Positions 1-8,800 of a DNA stretch of 64,000 nucleotides are shown in pieces (position 1 is the stretch's first letter; each line of letters starts with the position of its first letter). A model generated the notes under the pieces. That model was given only the letters and a program-made list of their open reading frames with translations. It ran no database searches and was not told where the DNA came from. A program made the position numbers and the translations under genes. Origin of the DNA: CAIVPM01 sp964615145 (GTDB lineage: Bacteria > Bacteroidota > Bacteroidia > Chitinophagales > Chitinophagaceae); contig CAZTOP010000001.1 of the NCBI GenBank assembly GCA_964615145.1, positions 1 through 64,000 of the forward strand, in the 5' to 3' direction.

Positions 1-1175
1 CAGCTGCATCATTAACTTATGCTTGGGATTTTGGTGATGGTAGCACATCTGCTGTGCGTTTCCCGCCAACACATCAGTATGCAAATGGTGGAACTTATAC
101 TGTAACTTTAATTGTAAATAATCCTGTTAGTGGGTTATCCGATACCGTTTCTCATAATGTAGTTATTAAATTTAAACCACAAGCAGCATTTACCAGCAAT
201 GTAGATTATGGTGGCAATGTTTACAGCAATCCAACTGTAAGTTTCACTGATGCAACTACTTCAAATGATGGAGCTCCTGCTTATACTTATTCTTGGAATT
301 TTGGAGATGGAAATACATCTACACTTCAAAATCCAACACACCAATATGCTGCTGGAGGTACTTATACAGTAACATTAACTGTTACTAATACTAATGGTGG
401 ACTTACAGATGTGGTTTCTCATAACGTCGACATTGTTATTACTCCACAAGCTGTAATATCTGTTCACAGCAGTATTGTAAGCACGCCTATTCCTCTGTCT
501 ATTGGTACTATAGATTATAAATCTTATACCATTACAGGTGTTAGCAATGGTGCTAATCCAAGCACTGTTGTAACTGGTTCTATTGCTCATACAGACATTA
601 CAATTGATAGCATATACATACCAAGAAACGATACTGCATTATACGCACAAGTGATAGATGGTGATGTAACTTTTGGTATTCAAAACGACACTATTGCTAA
701 TTATGGATTTAGAGTAAGATTAATTGTAACAAGCGATTTAGGTGTAAGTGATACTGCCTACGCTTGGTTGGGTGCATCTGAAAGTGGTTTTGCTGCTTAC
801 AGAAGTATTAATCACGCAGCTACTATACCTACTATTACTTTGCCAAGTATTGGTATTAAAAATAAACCAGTAATAGCTGCTACTATACCTGCTGAAAGCA
901 AAAAAGGATTATCAATTTATCCAAACCCTGCAGCATACACAATTACTATCGCTACTGATATTCCTGCAAAAACATCAGACGTAAAAGTAATGATGTACAA
1001 TATGAATGGAAAACTGGTAGTAACTCAAAAAAATGTTATTGATAATGTTAATGCCACTAGATCTAATATTCCGCTAAATATTTCTAATTTAGGTTCTGGA
1101 ACTTACAATATTGTGGTTTTAGATAATAGAGGCGTAATTTTAGGAATTGGTAAATGCGTTAAATCGGTTAACTAA
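1..1175 (+). CDS. PKD-domain surface protein with T9SS type A sorting domain (5' end outside window)
   Basis: This is the C-terminal part of a secreted protein; the reading frame is open from base 3, so the GTG at 54 is not the true start. At least two PKD-type Ig-like repeats are visible, each with the W-[DN]-F-G-D-G motif (codons at 24-41 and about 295-311) and a PTHQYA..GTYTVTL strand. A unique region of about 130 residues follows, and the last ~80 residues form a type A sorting domain starting SIYPNP and ending in a basic strand, which directs export through the type IX system and anchoring at the cell surface. PKD repeats are usually spacers or polymer-binding modules, so the function lies in the missing N-terminal part. 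A strong terminator follows immediately. Confidence 0.85.
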   Translation, partial: AASLTYAWDFGDGSTSAVRFPPTHQYANGGTYTVTLIVNNPVSGLSDTVSHNVVIKFKPQAAFTSNVDYGGNVYSNPTVSFTDATTSNDGAPAYTYSWNFGDGNTSTLQNPTHQYAAGGTYTVTLTVTNTNGGLTDVVSHNVDIVITPQAVISVHSSIVSTPIPLSIGTIDYKSYTITGVSNGANPSTVVTGSIAHTDITIDSIYIPRNDTALYAQVIDGDVTFGIQNDTIANYGFRVRLIVTSDLGVSDTAYAWLGASESGFAAYRSINHAATIPTITLPSIGIKNKPVIAATIPAESKKGLSIYPNPAAYTITIATDIPAKTSDVKVMMYNMNGKLVVTQKNVIDNVNATRSNIPLNISNLGSGTYNIVVLDNRGVILGIGKCVKSVN

Positions 1176-1189
1176 TTCAAATCAAATTA

Positions 1190-1227
1190 TAAAAAAGGGT
1201 TTCGTTAATAGCGAAACCCTTTTTTTA
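1190..1227 (+). terminator. Rho-independent terminator
   Basis: A perfect 9-bp stem AGGGTTTCG/CGAAACCCT (1196-1204 with 1212-1220) has a 7-base loop and is followed by a T run. It ends the PKD/T9SS gene. The A run on the 5' side makes it able to work in both directions. Confidence 0.9.
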
Positions 1228-1278
1228 TTAAACAAATTATATATGCTAAACTTTATGTTCAAAAAAGTTCACAAACCT

Positions 1279-1286
1279 TACTTTTG
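1279..1286 (+). promoter_or_regulatory. Bacteroidota -7 element TACTTTTG
   Basis: The sequence matches TAnnTTTG, the -7 element of the Bacteroidota primary sigma factor. It lies 33 bases upstream of the chosen ATG at 1320. No clear TTTG -33 box is seen at the right distance. Confidence 0.55.
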
Positions 1287-1319
1287 CCACCTTTCAATAT
1301 TTTATTGAAAATTCTTGAT

Positions 1320-1658
1320 ATGGTTACAATAAAAAAAATTGACAATAATTTTATTTTCGAGGTGAAAGGAATGCACAAACTTTGGGCTTTAAAAAGTCAA
1401 CTTTCTATTCCTCAAACTCACATCATTACTGCTAAATTATACGATGGGCAACAATGGAATTTAGGACTGAGGTTCCCAGGAACTTATTTGCCTGGTGTAA
1501 TTACTGCCGGTACTTTTTATGGTAAAGACGGCACTATATTCTGCGATGTTTCTAATAAAGAAAATGCCATATTAGTTGAGCTTAAAGATGAAAAATATAA
1601 TAAGTTGATAATAGAAGTAGAAAACCCAATCGAGGCAATAGAATTGCTAGCGAAATAA
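1320..1658 (+). CDS. Small conserved protein of PH-like fold (hypothetical)
   Basis: A cytoplasmic protein of 112 residues with no signal peptide or membrane segment. The pattern of a KLWALKSQL start, an LRFPGTYLPG turn, an AGTFYGKDG hairpin and a final LIIEVENPIEAIELL strand/helix resembles bacterial PH-like domain proteins found as single-domain hypotheticals; this assignment rests on pattern memory. The ATG at 1320 is preferred over an in-frame ATG at 1284, because 1284 lies inside the -7 promoter element at 1279-1286. The gene stands alone, between a terminator and the ABC-F gene. No specific function can be given. Confidence 0.75.
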   Translation: MVTIKKIDNNFIFEVKGMHKLWALKSQLSIPQTHIITAKLYDGQQWNLGLRFPGTYLPGVITAGTFYGKDGTIFCDVSNKENAILVELKDEKYNKLIIEVENPIEAIELLAK

Positions 1659-1724
1659 TTGCTAAGTTTTCTTTAAAATAAAGCAATACATAAAAAATAG
1701 TACATAAATAAATTTAAAAAATAA

Positions 1725-3350
1725 ATGTTAAGTGCAAGAAATATAACACTCGCCTATGGTAAAAGAGTGTTGTTTGACGAAGTAAATATCAATTTCATAA
1801 AAGGTAATTGTTATGGTGTTATTGGTGCTAATGGTGCAGGAAAATCAACCTTCTTAAAGATTTTAAGTGGAGAAATTGAGCCCAATAAAGGAACAGTTGA
1901 AATTGGCAAGAACGAAAGGATGAGTTTTTTAAAACAAAACCAATTTGAATTTGATGAGGAAACTGTTTTGAAAACAGTTTTAATGGGCCATAAAAAAATG
2001 ATGGAAGTAATGCTAGCCAAAGATGCCATTTACTTAGACCCCGAGGCTACAGAAGATGATTATATGAGAGCTTCTGAATTGGAAGGCGAGTTTGGCGAAA
2101 TGGGTGGTTATACTGCCGAAAGTGATGCTGCTACTTTGTTGGGTAGTTTAGGTGTTGGCGAAGAGTTTCATCATTCATTAATGAAAGAAATTCCTAGTAA
2201 TATGAAAGTGCGGGTATTATTAGCACAAGCACTTTTTGGAAATCCTGATATTCTTTTGCTAGATGAGCCTACCAATGGTTTGGATATTGAAACTATTGGT
2301 TGGTTAGAGAACTTTTTGGCTGACTATGAAAATATTGTTTTGGTAGTAAGCCACGACCGTCACTTTTTAGACGCAGTATGTACCCACGTTGCCGATGTGG
2401 ATAGAGCTAAAATTAAAACCTTTACTGGTAACTATACTTTCTGGTACGAGAGCTCTCAATTAATGGCTCGTCAAATCAACGATAAAAACAAAAAGAATGA
2501 GGAAAAACGTGCTGCTTTATTAGACTTTATTGCTCGTTTCTCTGCTAATGCTTCTAAAAGCAAACAAGCTACATCTCGTAAAAAAGCTTTAGAAAAATTA
2601 ACTATCGAAGAAATTGAACCTTCGAACAGAAAATACCCAGGCATTATTTTTCAACCATTGCGTGAAGTAGGAAATCAAATATTAAATATTGAAAACCTTA
2701 GTAAATCTGTAGATGGAAGAAAATTATTTGATAAAATTTCGTTCAGCGTTAATAAAGGCGAAAAAATTGCTTTTTTAAGTAAAGACCCATTGGCTGTTAC
2801 TAGTTTTTTTGAAATTATTAACGATAAACAAACTGCCGATGCCGGAAAATACGAGTGGGGAACTACTATTACCAAAGCTTATTTGCCAGTAGAAAATAAT
2901 GAATTTTTTACTGAAGGTTTAGGGCTGATGGATTGGTTAAGACAATATGTTCCGCCACACGTTACAGATGCCGATGAGCCTTTTTTACGTGGCTTTTTGG
3001 GTAAAATGTTATTCAGTGGCGATGATATTGCTAAAAAAACAAATGTATTGAGCGGTGGAGAAAAAGTACGTTGTATGGTAAGCCGTATGATGCTTCAAAA
3101 CCCTAACTTAATTATACTTGACCAACCTACTAACCATTTGGATTTGGAAAGTATTCAAAGTTTTAATGAAGGTTGTCAAACTTTCCCTGGTATTGTATTA
3201 ATTACTTCACACGATCATACTTTTATGCAAACTGTTGCCAATAGAGTTATTGAATTAACGCCTAAAGGTGTTATTGACAGGCTAATAACTTTTGATGAAT
3301 ATATGGAAGATAAAAGAGTAAAAGAATTAAGAGAAGAAATGTATAAATAA
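1725..3350 (+). CDS. ABC-F family ATPase (YbiT-like) with degenerate second nucleotide site
   Basis: A cytoplasmic, ribosome-associated type of ATPase with two ABC domains and no membrane part, 541 residues, the usual ABC-F length. ABC1 has an intact Walker A (GANGAGKST, 34-42) and Walker B with catalytic D180-E181 in LLLDEPTN. Its signature is replaced by a IPSNMKVR stretch, as in YbiT. The linker contains FSANASKSKQATSRKKAL, characteristic of the YbiT group. ABC2 has a good LSGGEK signature, but its P-loop region (352-360, LSKDPLAVTS) lacks the GxxGxGKS/T residues, and Walker B reads LDQPTN, with Gln467 where the catalytic Glu should be. ABC-F proteins act on the ribosomal E site in translation or antibiotic protection; which applies here cannot be read from sequence. 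A terminator follows. Confidence 0.9.
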   Translation: MLSARNITLAYGKRVLFDEVNINFIKGNCYGVIGANGAGKSTFLKILSGEIEPNKGTVEIGKNERMSFLKQNQFEFDEETVLKTVLMGHKKMMEVMLAKDAIYLDPEATEDDYMRASELEGEFGEMGGYTAESDAATLLGSLGVGEEFHHSLMKEIPSNMKVRVLLAQALFGNPDILLLDEPTNGLDIETIGWLENFLADYENIVLVVSHDRHFLDAVCTHVADVDRAKIKTFTGNYTFWYESSQLMARQINDKNKKNEEKRAALLDFIARFSANASKSKQATSRKKALEKLTIEEIEPSNRKYPGIIFQPLREVGNQILNIENLSKSVDGRKLFDKISFSVNKGEKIAFLSKDPLAVTSFFEIINDKQTADAGKYEWGTTITKAYLPVENNEFFTEGLGLMDWLRQYVPPHVTDADEPFLRGFLGKMLFSGDDIAKKTNVLSGGEKVRCMVSRMMLQNPNLIILDQPTNHLDLESIQSFNEGCQTFPGIVLITSHDHTFMQTVANRVIELTPKGVIDRLITFDEYMEDKRVKELREEMYK

Positions 3351-3353
3351 AAC

Positions 3354-3389
3354 TAAAAAGAGCTAACCTAAAGGTTGGCTCTTTTTTTT
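3354..3389 (+). terminator. Rho-independent terminator after the ABC-F gene
   Basis: The stem AGAGCTAACC/GGTTGGCTCT (3359-3368 with 3373-3382, one G-U pair, 4-base loop) is followed by eight T. Confidence 0.9.
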
Positions 3390-4139
3390 GTGATTCCGAA
3401 CGAGGAACGAGAGAGAAATCTGTTTAATGTATTGATGAGATTTCTCAGGCAGGAACCTTCGAAATGACGGGTAGGTTTTCGTCATTTCGAACGAGGAACG
3501 AGAGAGAAATCTGTTTGTATGTGTTGGTGAGATTTCTCAGGCAAGAACCTTCGAAATGACGGGTAGGTTTGCGTCATTTCGAACGAGGAACGAGAGAGAA
3601 ATCTGTTTAATGTATTGATGAGATTTNNNNNNNNNNNNNNNNNNNNNNNNNNNNNNNNNNNNNNNNNNNNNNNNNNNNNNNNNNNNNNNNNNNNNNNNNN
3701 NNNNNNNNNNNNNNNNNNNNNNNNNNTGTATGTGTTGGTGAGATTTCTCAGGCAAGAACCTTCGAAATGACGGGTAGGTTTTCGTCATTTCGAACGAGGA
3801 ACGAGAGAGAAATCTGTTTGTATGTGTTGGTGAGATTTCTCAGGCAAGAACCTTCGAAATGACGGGTAGGTTTTCGTCATTTCGAACGAGGAACGAGAGA
3901 GAAATCTGTTTGTATGTGTTGGTGAGATTTCTCAGGCAAGAACCTTCGAAATGACGGGTAGGTTTTCGTCATTTCGAACGAGGAACGAGAGAGAAATCTG
4001 TTTGTATGTGTTGGTGAGATTTCTCAGGCAAGAACCTTCGAAATGACGGGTAGGTTTTCGTCATTTCGAACGAGGAACGAGAGAGAAATCTGTTTAATGT
4101 ATTGATGAGATTTCTCAGGCAGGAACCTTCGAAAAGACG
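3390..4139. repeat. Tandem array of ~92-bp palindromic (REP-like) units
   Basis: Units begin at 3390, 3481, 3573, 3784, 3876, 3968 and 4060 (spacing 91-92 bp), plus the tail of one more unit at 3727-3783 just after the assembly gap. Each unit starts GTCATTTCGAACGAGG and ends CCTTCGAAATGAC, so the two ends are inverted copies; an inner AGAAATCT/AGATTTCT pair extends the hairpin. The first copy (GTGATTCCGAA) and the last (ending GAAAAGACG) are degenerate, as expected for array edges. Two centre variants occur: TTTAATGTATTGATG (3390, 3573, 4060) and TTTGTATGTGTTGGTG (the others). No gene lies in this ~800-bp stretch between the ABC-F terminator and rlmN. Confidence 0.92.
3627..3726. other. Assembly gap (100 N)
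   Basis: Exactly 100 N, the conventional placeholder for a gap of unknown size. It falls within the tandem array, so the true number of repeat units is unknown and the gap was almost certainly caused by the repeat. Confidence 0.97.
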
Positions 4140-4148
4140 ATATATGTT

Positions 4149-5186
4149 TTACCCCTTATTAGCCAACTGACCACAAGCAGCATCAATATCTTTTCCTCTG
4201 CTTCTTCGCAAGCGAGCATTAACTCTGTTTTTTTCCAGGTAACTCATAAATTGGTTGGTAACTTCTTCATCGGGTTTTACCATTCCAAAATTATCAATAG
4301 GGTTATACTCAATAATGTTAATTAAATCGGCAGGTACTTGTCTATAAACTTTTACCAATTCATCAGCATCTTTTAAAGAGTCGTTGAAATTTTTAAACAA
4401 AATATATTCAAATGTTACGTGGGTATCGGTATGCTTATAAAAATAATTTAAAGCATCTATCAAGGCTTTAATATTATTACTTTCATTAATAGGCATAATT
4501 TCATTACGCTTTTTATCGTTGGCAGCGTGTAATGAAAGAGCTAGTTTAAATTTTACTTTATCATCGCCCAACATTCTAATTTGTTTGGCAACGCCAGCAG
4601 TTGAAACGGTAATTCTTTTAGGGCTCATACCCAAACCATCGGCAGCCGTAATTCGTTCTACCGATTTTATTACACCATTATAATTCATTAATGGCTCGCC
4701 CATTCCCATAAAAACAATATTAGAAAGTTTTTGGTTGTATGATGTTAGGCTTTGCTGATTTATTAAAACTACTTGGTCGTAAATTTCATCGAAGGTTAAA
4801 TTCCGTTTGCGTTCCATTTTGCCTGTGGCACAAAACTTACAACTTAAACTACAACCCACCTGCGACGATACACAAGCTGTTTTTCTTTCATCTGTTGGTA
4901 TTAATACTCCTTCAATCAAGTGATGGTCGTGTGTAATAAAACGACTTTTGATAGTACCATCTTCACTGTGTTGTACAGCATCTACTTTAAGTGCAGGAAA
5001 TTCGAAATCGTAAGATAATTGTTGGCGTAAATCCTTGCTTACATTGGTCATATCGTCAAAGCTATGAGCGTGTTTTTGCCATAACCATTCGAATAATTGT
5101 TTAGCCCTGTATTTTGGCTGATTATGCAGTTCAAAATATGCTTCTATTTGAGAAAGAGAAAGGTTTCTGATATTTTGTTTGGTCAT
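4149..5186 (-). CDS. rlmN: 23S rRNA (adenine-2503-C2)-methyltransferase / tRNA A37 methyltransferase RlmN
   Basis: A radical-SAM enzyme that adds a methyl group to C2 of adenine 2503 in 23S rRNA and of A37 in some tRNAs. At 345 residues it is the normal family length. The [4Fe-4S] motif CxxxCxxC is at C112-C116-C119 (GCSLSCKFCATG). It is followed by the MGMGEPLMN SAM-binding loop, and the C-terminal catalytic Cys is C338 in AACGQLA. The gene is divergent from rbfA across 88 bp, which must hold both promoters. Its 3' end lies 9 bp from the degenerate last unit of the tandem array, and no conventional terminator is visible there, so the array palindromes may serve in that role. Confidence 0.96.
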   Translation of the reverse strand: MTKQNIRNLSLSQIEAYFELHNQPKYRAKQLFEWLWQKHAHSFDDMTNVSKDLRQQLSYDFEFPALKVDAVQHSEDGTIKSRFITHDHHLIEGVLIPTDERKTACVSSQVGCSLSCKFCATGKMERKRNLTFDEIYDQVVLINQQSLTSYNQKLSNIVFMGMGEPLMNYNGVIKSVERITAADGLGMSPKRITVSTAGVAKQIRMLGDDKVKFKLALSLHAANDKKRNEIMPINESNNIKALIDALNYFYKHTDTHVTFEYILFKNFNDSLKDADELVKVYRQVPADLINIIEYNPIDNFGMVKPDEEVTNQFMSYLEKNRVNARLRRSRGKDIDAACGQLANKG

Positions 5187-5274
5187 TTTCTACAATATTT
5201 TGCAGTAAGTAAATGTTATAAATTACCCCCTGCTTTGCTGCAAAGTAACTATTTTTACAGCCAATATAAGTATT

Positions 5275-5649
5275 ATGGTAGAAGGAAAACGTCAAAAGCA
5301 AGTAGCAACAGTATTACAAGAGGAATTAAACGATGTTTTTAGAAGGCTTGGTTTAAATATGTTAAATGGTGGTATGATTTCAATTTCCAGTGTTAAAGTA
5401 ACACCAGATTTGTTAGAAGCCAGAATATATTTAAGTATGTTTCAGGTTACAAATGCTACAGACACGATGAAAATGATTGAAAACAGAGCCTGGGAAATAA
5501 AAAAAGAATTAACAGCAAAAGTGGGCAAACAACTAAGACGAATGCCTGTGATACACTATTTTTTAGACGATACATTGGATTATGTTTTTAAAATGGAGGA
5601 GCTGTTTAAACAAATAAAAGCCGAAGAAAAACCCAATACTTCTCATTAA
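5275..5649 (+). CDS. rbfA: 30S ribosome-binding factor A
   Basis: A small single-KH-domain protein (124 residues) that binds the 30S subunit during late 16S rRNA processing and is important in cold growth. Visible family features are the N-terminal KRQKQVATVLQEELNDVF helix, the ISSVKVTPDLLEARIYLS strands and the C-terminal LRRMPVIHYFLDDTLDY segment. It is transcribed divergently from rlmN, another ribosome-directed gene. A TATTTTTAC element at 5250-5258, 17 bases before the ATG, is a plausible weak -7 box. A strong hairpin terminator follows. Confidence 0.94.
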   Translation: MVEGKRQKQVATVLQEELNDVFRRLGLNMLNGGMISISSVKVTPDLLEARIYLSMFQVTNATDTMKMIENRAWEIKKELTAKVGKQLRRMPVIHYFLDDTLDYVFKMEELFKQIKAEEKPNTSH

Positions 5650-5654
5650 ATTTA

Positions 5655-5692
5655 CAATGTTCAAAGCAAATAAAACTTTGAACATTTTTTTT
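5655..5692 (+). terminator. Rho-independent terminator after rbfA
   Basis: A perfect 11-bp stem AATGTTCAAAG/CTTTGAACATT (5656-5666 with 5676-5686) with a 9-base loop and a T run. Confidence 0.9.
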
Positions 5693-5820
5693 AAATGATA
5701 GATTGTTTAAGTTTTTTTGTTTAAGGCGGGTTGTTACTAAATGATTCCTATATAAATAAAAAATTCTGTGTTAATGCCATTATCTTTACTTCTTAAAATG
5801 GTGGCTTAAATATTTGATAT

Positions 5821-8800
5821 ATGTGGCTAAAAAAAATATTATTAGTAAGTATAGTTTTTGTTTCATTCCTTCCTTCGCAAGTTATTGCACAGGTTAATTC
5901 TGTTGTGTTTGGTAAAAACAAAATTCAGTATAAAAAAATGAAGTGGAAGTTTTACGAGGGTAAAAATTTTGATACTTACATGAACCAGGGAGGATTAGAT
6001 TTAGGAAATTATGTGTCTCAAATGGCAGAAACTGAATTGCCCGAAATAGAGGCTTTTATGGAATCATCCTTAAGAGGCAAGGCAAATATTTTTGTGTATA
6101 ATAGTTACGATGAATTTAAACAGTCGAATATTGGCTTAGGCTCTCAAACACAAAATACTAATGGTGTTACCATTTTACCCAATAACAAAATGGTGGTTTA
6201 TTTTGATGGCAACCATCAGCATTTAAAAATGCAAATCAGACACGGTATTGCTCAAATGATTTTAAATAATTTATTGTTTGGAGAAGATATAGGAGAGGTA
6301 GCCAGTAACCAGGCTTTATTGGATTTGCCAAAATGGTTAACCGATGGATACATAAGTTATGCTGCTGAACATTGGAGTACAAAAAATGATGATGATTTAA
6401 AAAATGAAATGTTGAATGGCGATTATAAAACTTTCTATCATTTTGCATTTAAAAAACCAACACTAGCCGGACATAGTTTCTGGAATTTTATTGCCGAAAA
6501 ATATAAACCAGAAAACGTAACATACTTTTTGTATTTAGCCAGAATTTATAGAAACCTAAATGCAGCCTCGGCAAAAATTTGCAAGAAAAGAATGAAACCT
6601 TTACTAGCAGAGTTTATGGAGTATGAGCAGGATAAATATGATAAGGATATTAGACGAAGAAGAAATGCTCCAAAGGGAAGTATTATAGCCGATGAAGATG
6701 TGTCTGACAAAGAGTATTATCGTTTTCAAGCGAACCCAAATCCTAAAAACAAAAACTATGTGGTTGTAGAGTTTAAAAAAGGATTCTATAGTGTTAAGTA
6801 TTTTGAAGATTATGAGCCTATCACTTTAATGAAACGTGGTATAAGAACGCACGAGGGCGATATAAATCCTAATTATCCAATATTGGCTTGGGATGTTAAA
6901 GGCACAAAAATTCTTTGTATTTACTGGGAGGCAGGCAAAACAAAAATGTTTGTTTACGATGTAATAGCTAAATACAAAAGAAATAAACAAGAGATAAAAG
7001 ATTTTGATCAAATATTAGATGCTAACTATATGTTAGACGATAATACGCTGGTTTTAAGTGCTGCTAAAAATGGGCATACTGATATTTATACCTATAAAAT
7101 TGAAGAGCAAAAAGCTACTCAAATTACCAACGATGTTTACGATGATTTGAATCCTTCATTGGTTTCATTTGCCAATAGAACAGGCATTATATATTCATCT
7201 AACAGACCATCTCCCAATGCTTCTTTAGCAGATACAGTGCAACCAAGCAGATATAGATTCAATGTTTTTTTAGTAGATATTTTAAATAATTCTGCCACAA
7301 AGCAAATAACACAGTTAACCAATTTAAAGTATGGCAATGCTACAATGCCAATGCAATACAATACCAATCATTTTACTTTTGTGAGTGATGAAAATGGTGT
7401 TGGAAATCGTTGGGCAGGATTTTTTAATACACAAAGAGCCGGTTTAGATACACTCTATTTTGTTGGTGATGAAATGCTCCGAAATCCTTCTGCAAAAGAA
7501 ATGGATTCGGCACTTGTAGCTTGGAGAAAACAAGAACCCGACAGTATTGCTTATTTTCAAGTTTATAAGGATACTACGTACACTTTCCCAATAACAAACT
7601 ATCAAAGTTCGCTGACAGAAAGTAGGGTGGCAGGAAATAATGGACAAATAAGTGAAACTAGGCGAGAGGGTAATGATAGATATTTATATAAACTGAAAGT
7701 AAATGAAGATGCTTTATATAAAAGAAATGTAACAGCACCACCTACTGATTATATGAAACGGGTAATGAATGCCCAAAAAGCTCAGCAAGGTAAAGCTACA
7801 ACATACATTAAAGGAATACCTCAAGACTCTAGTAGGAAAGTGGTTGATTTTTTCCAGAGTGAGTTCGCAAATGAAAAGCCAGACACAACGATTAAAAAAG
7901 AAGATGCTGTTACTTTAGAAGTGCTTAAACCCAAGGCTAGATTGTTTAACAGTAAAATAAAATTTCAGGCCGACAATTTGCAAAGCGGTATTGCTAATAA
8001 TTTATTGGTATCACGATATCAGCCTTATGGTGGAGGGTTTGGACCAATTAAAATGAGTAATGGCAATAACATCAATTTTGCTTTTCAAGCAGGTGTTTAC
8101 GATTTAATGGAAGACTATAAAATTAATGGAGGTGTTAGACTAGGAAGTAATTTGAAAGACAAAGATATTTTTATCAATTACCAAAATTATAAAAGAAGAT
8201 TAGATTGGGGTTTAAGTTACTACAGAAGCAATTTAACCAATGCTTATCAATACCGAGTAATTCCTGGTGATGGTGTTTTTAGAGCCAATCTGATTACTAA
8301 CATTTATCAAGCTAATATTTCATATCCATTTGACGAAGCTAGAAGTTTGAGAATAACCGGAGGTATAAGAAGTGATAGAATTACTTTAAAGCCTTCTAAT
8401 TTAGTTTTAGGCGGTGCTCCCGATCCTATTGGTTTGTTTGTAAGAGATTCTGTTGCTTATAACGTTATGGGTAGGTTTGAATACGTTCACGATAACACTA
8501 TTACACCTGCCATGAATATTTGGGAAGGGTTAAGATGGAAAGCATATATGGATTTCATTTTCCCTGGAGCCGATAAGAAGTTTGTTCCTTTTCAGGAGAC
8601 TTTTAATTTTGGAGTAGACGTAAGAAACTATATTCCTATTTACAGAAATTGTACTTGGGCACTCAGGGTAGCAGCAGACTTTAGTTGGGGCAGCAAAAAA
8701 ATTATTTATTATTTAGGTGGTGTTGATGGCGACTTGTTATTAAATGACAGTAAGTTTAACTCAAATAATACTCCAGCTCCAGATCAAACTTATGCGTTTC

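Noticed and set aside
3537..3788. Minus-strand open frame across the repeat array
   Set aside because: It spans 100 N and consists of translated repeat units; not a gene.
3390..4139. CRISPR array
   Set aside because: Whole 92-bp units repeat, including the centre, with no unique spacers; there is no 25-40-bp repeat with variable spacers and no cas gene nearby.
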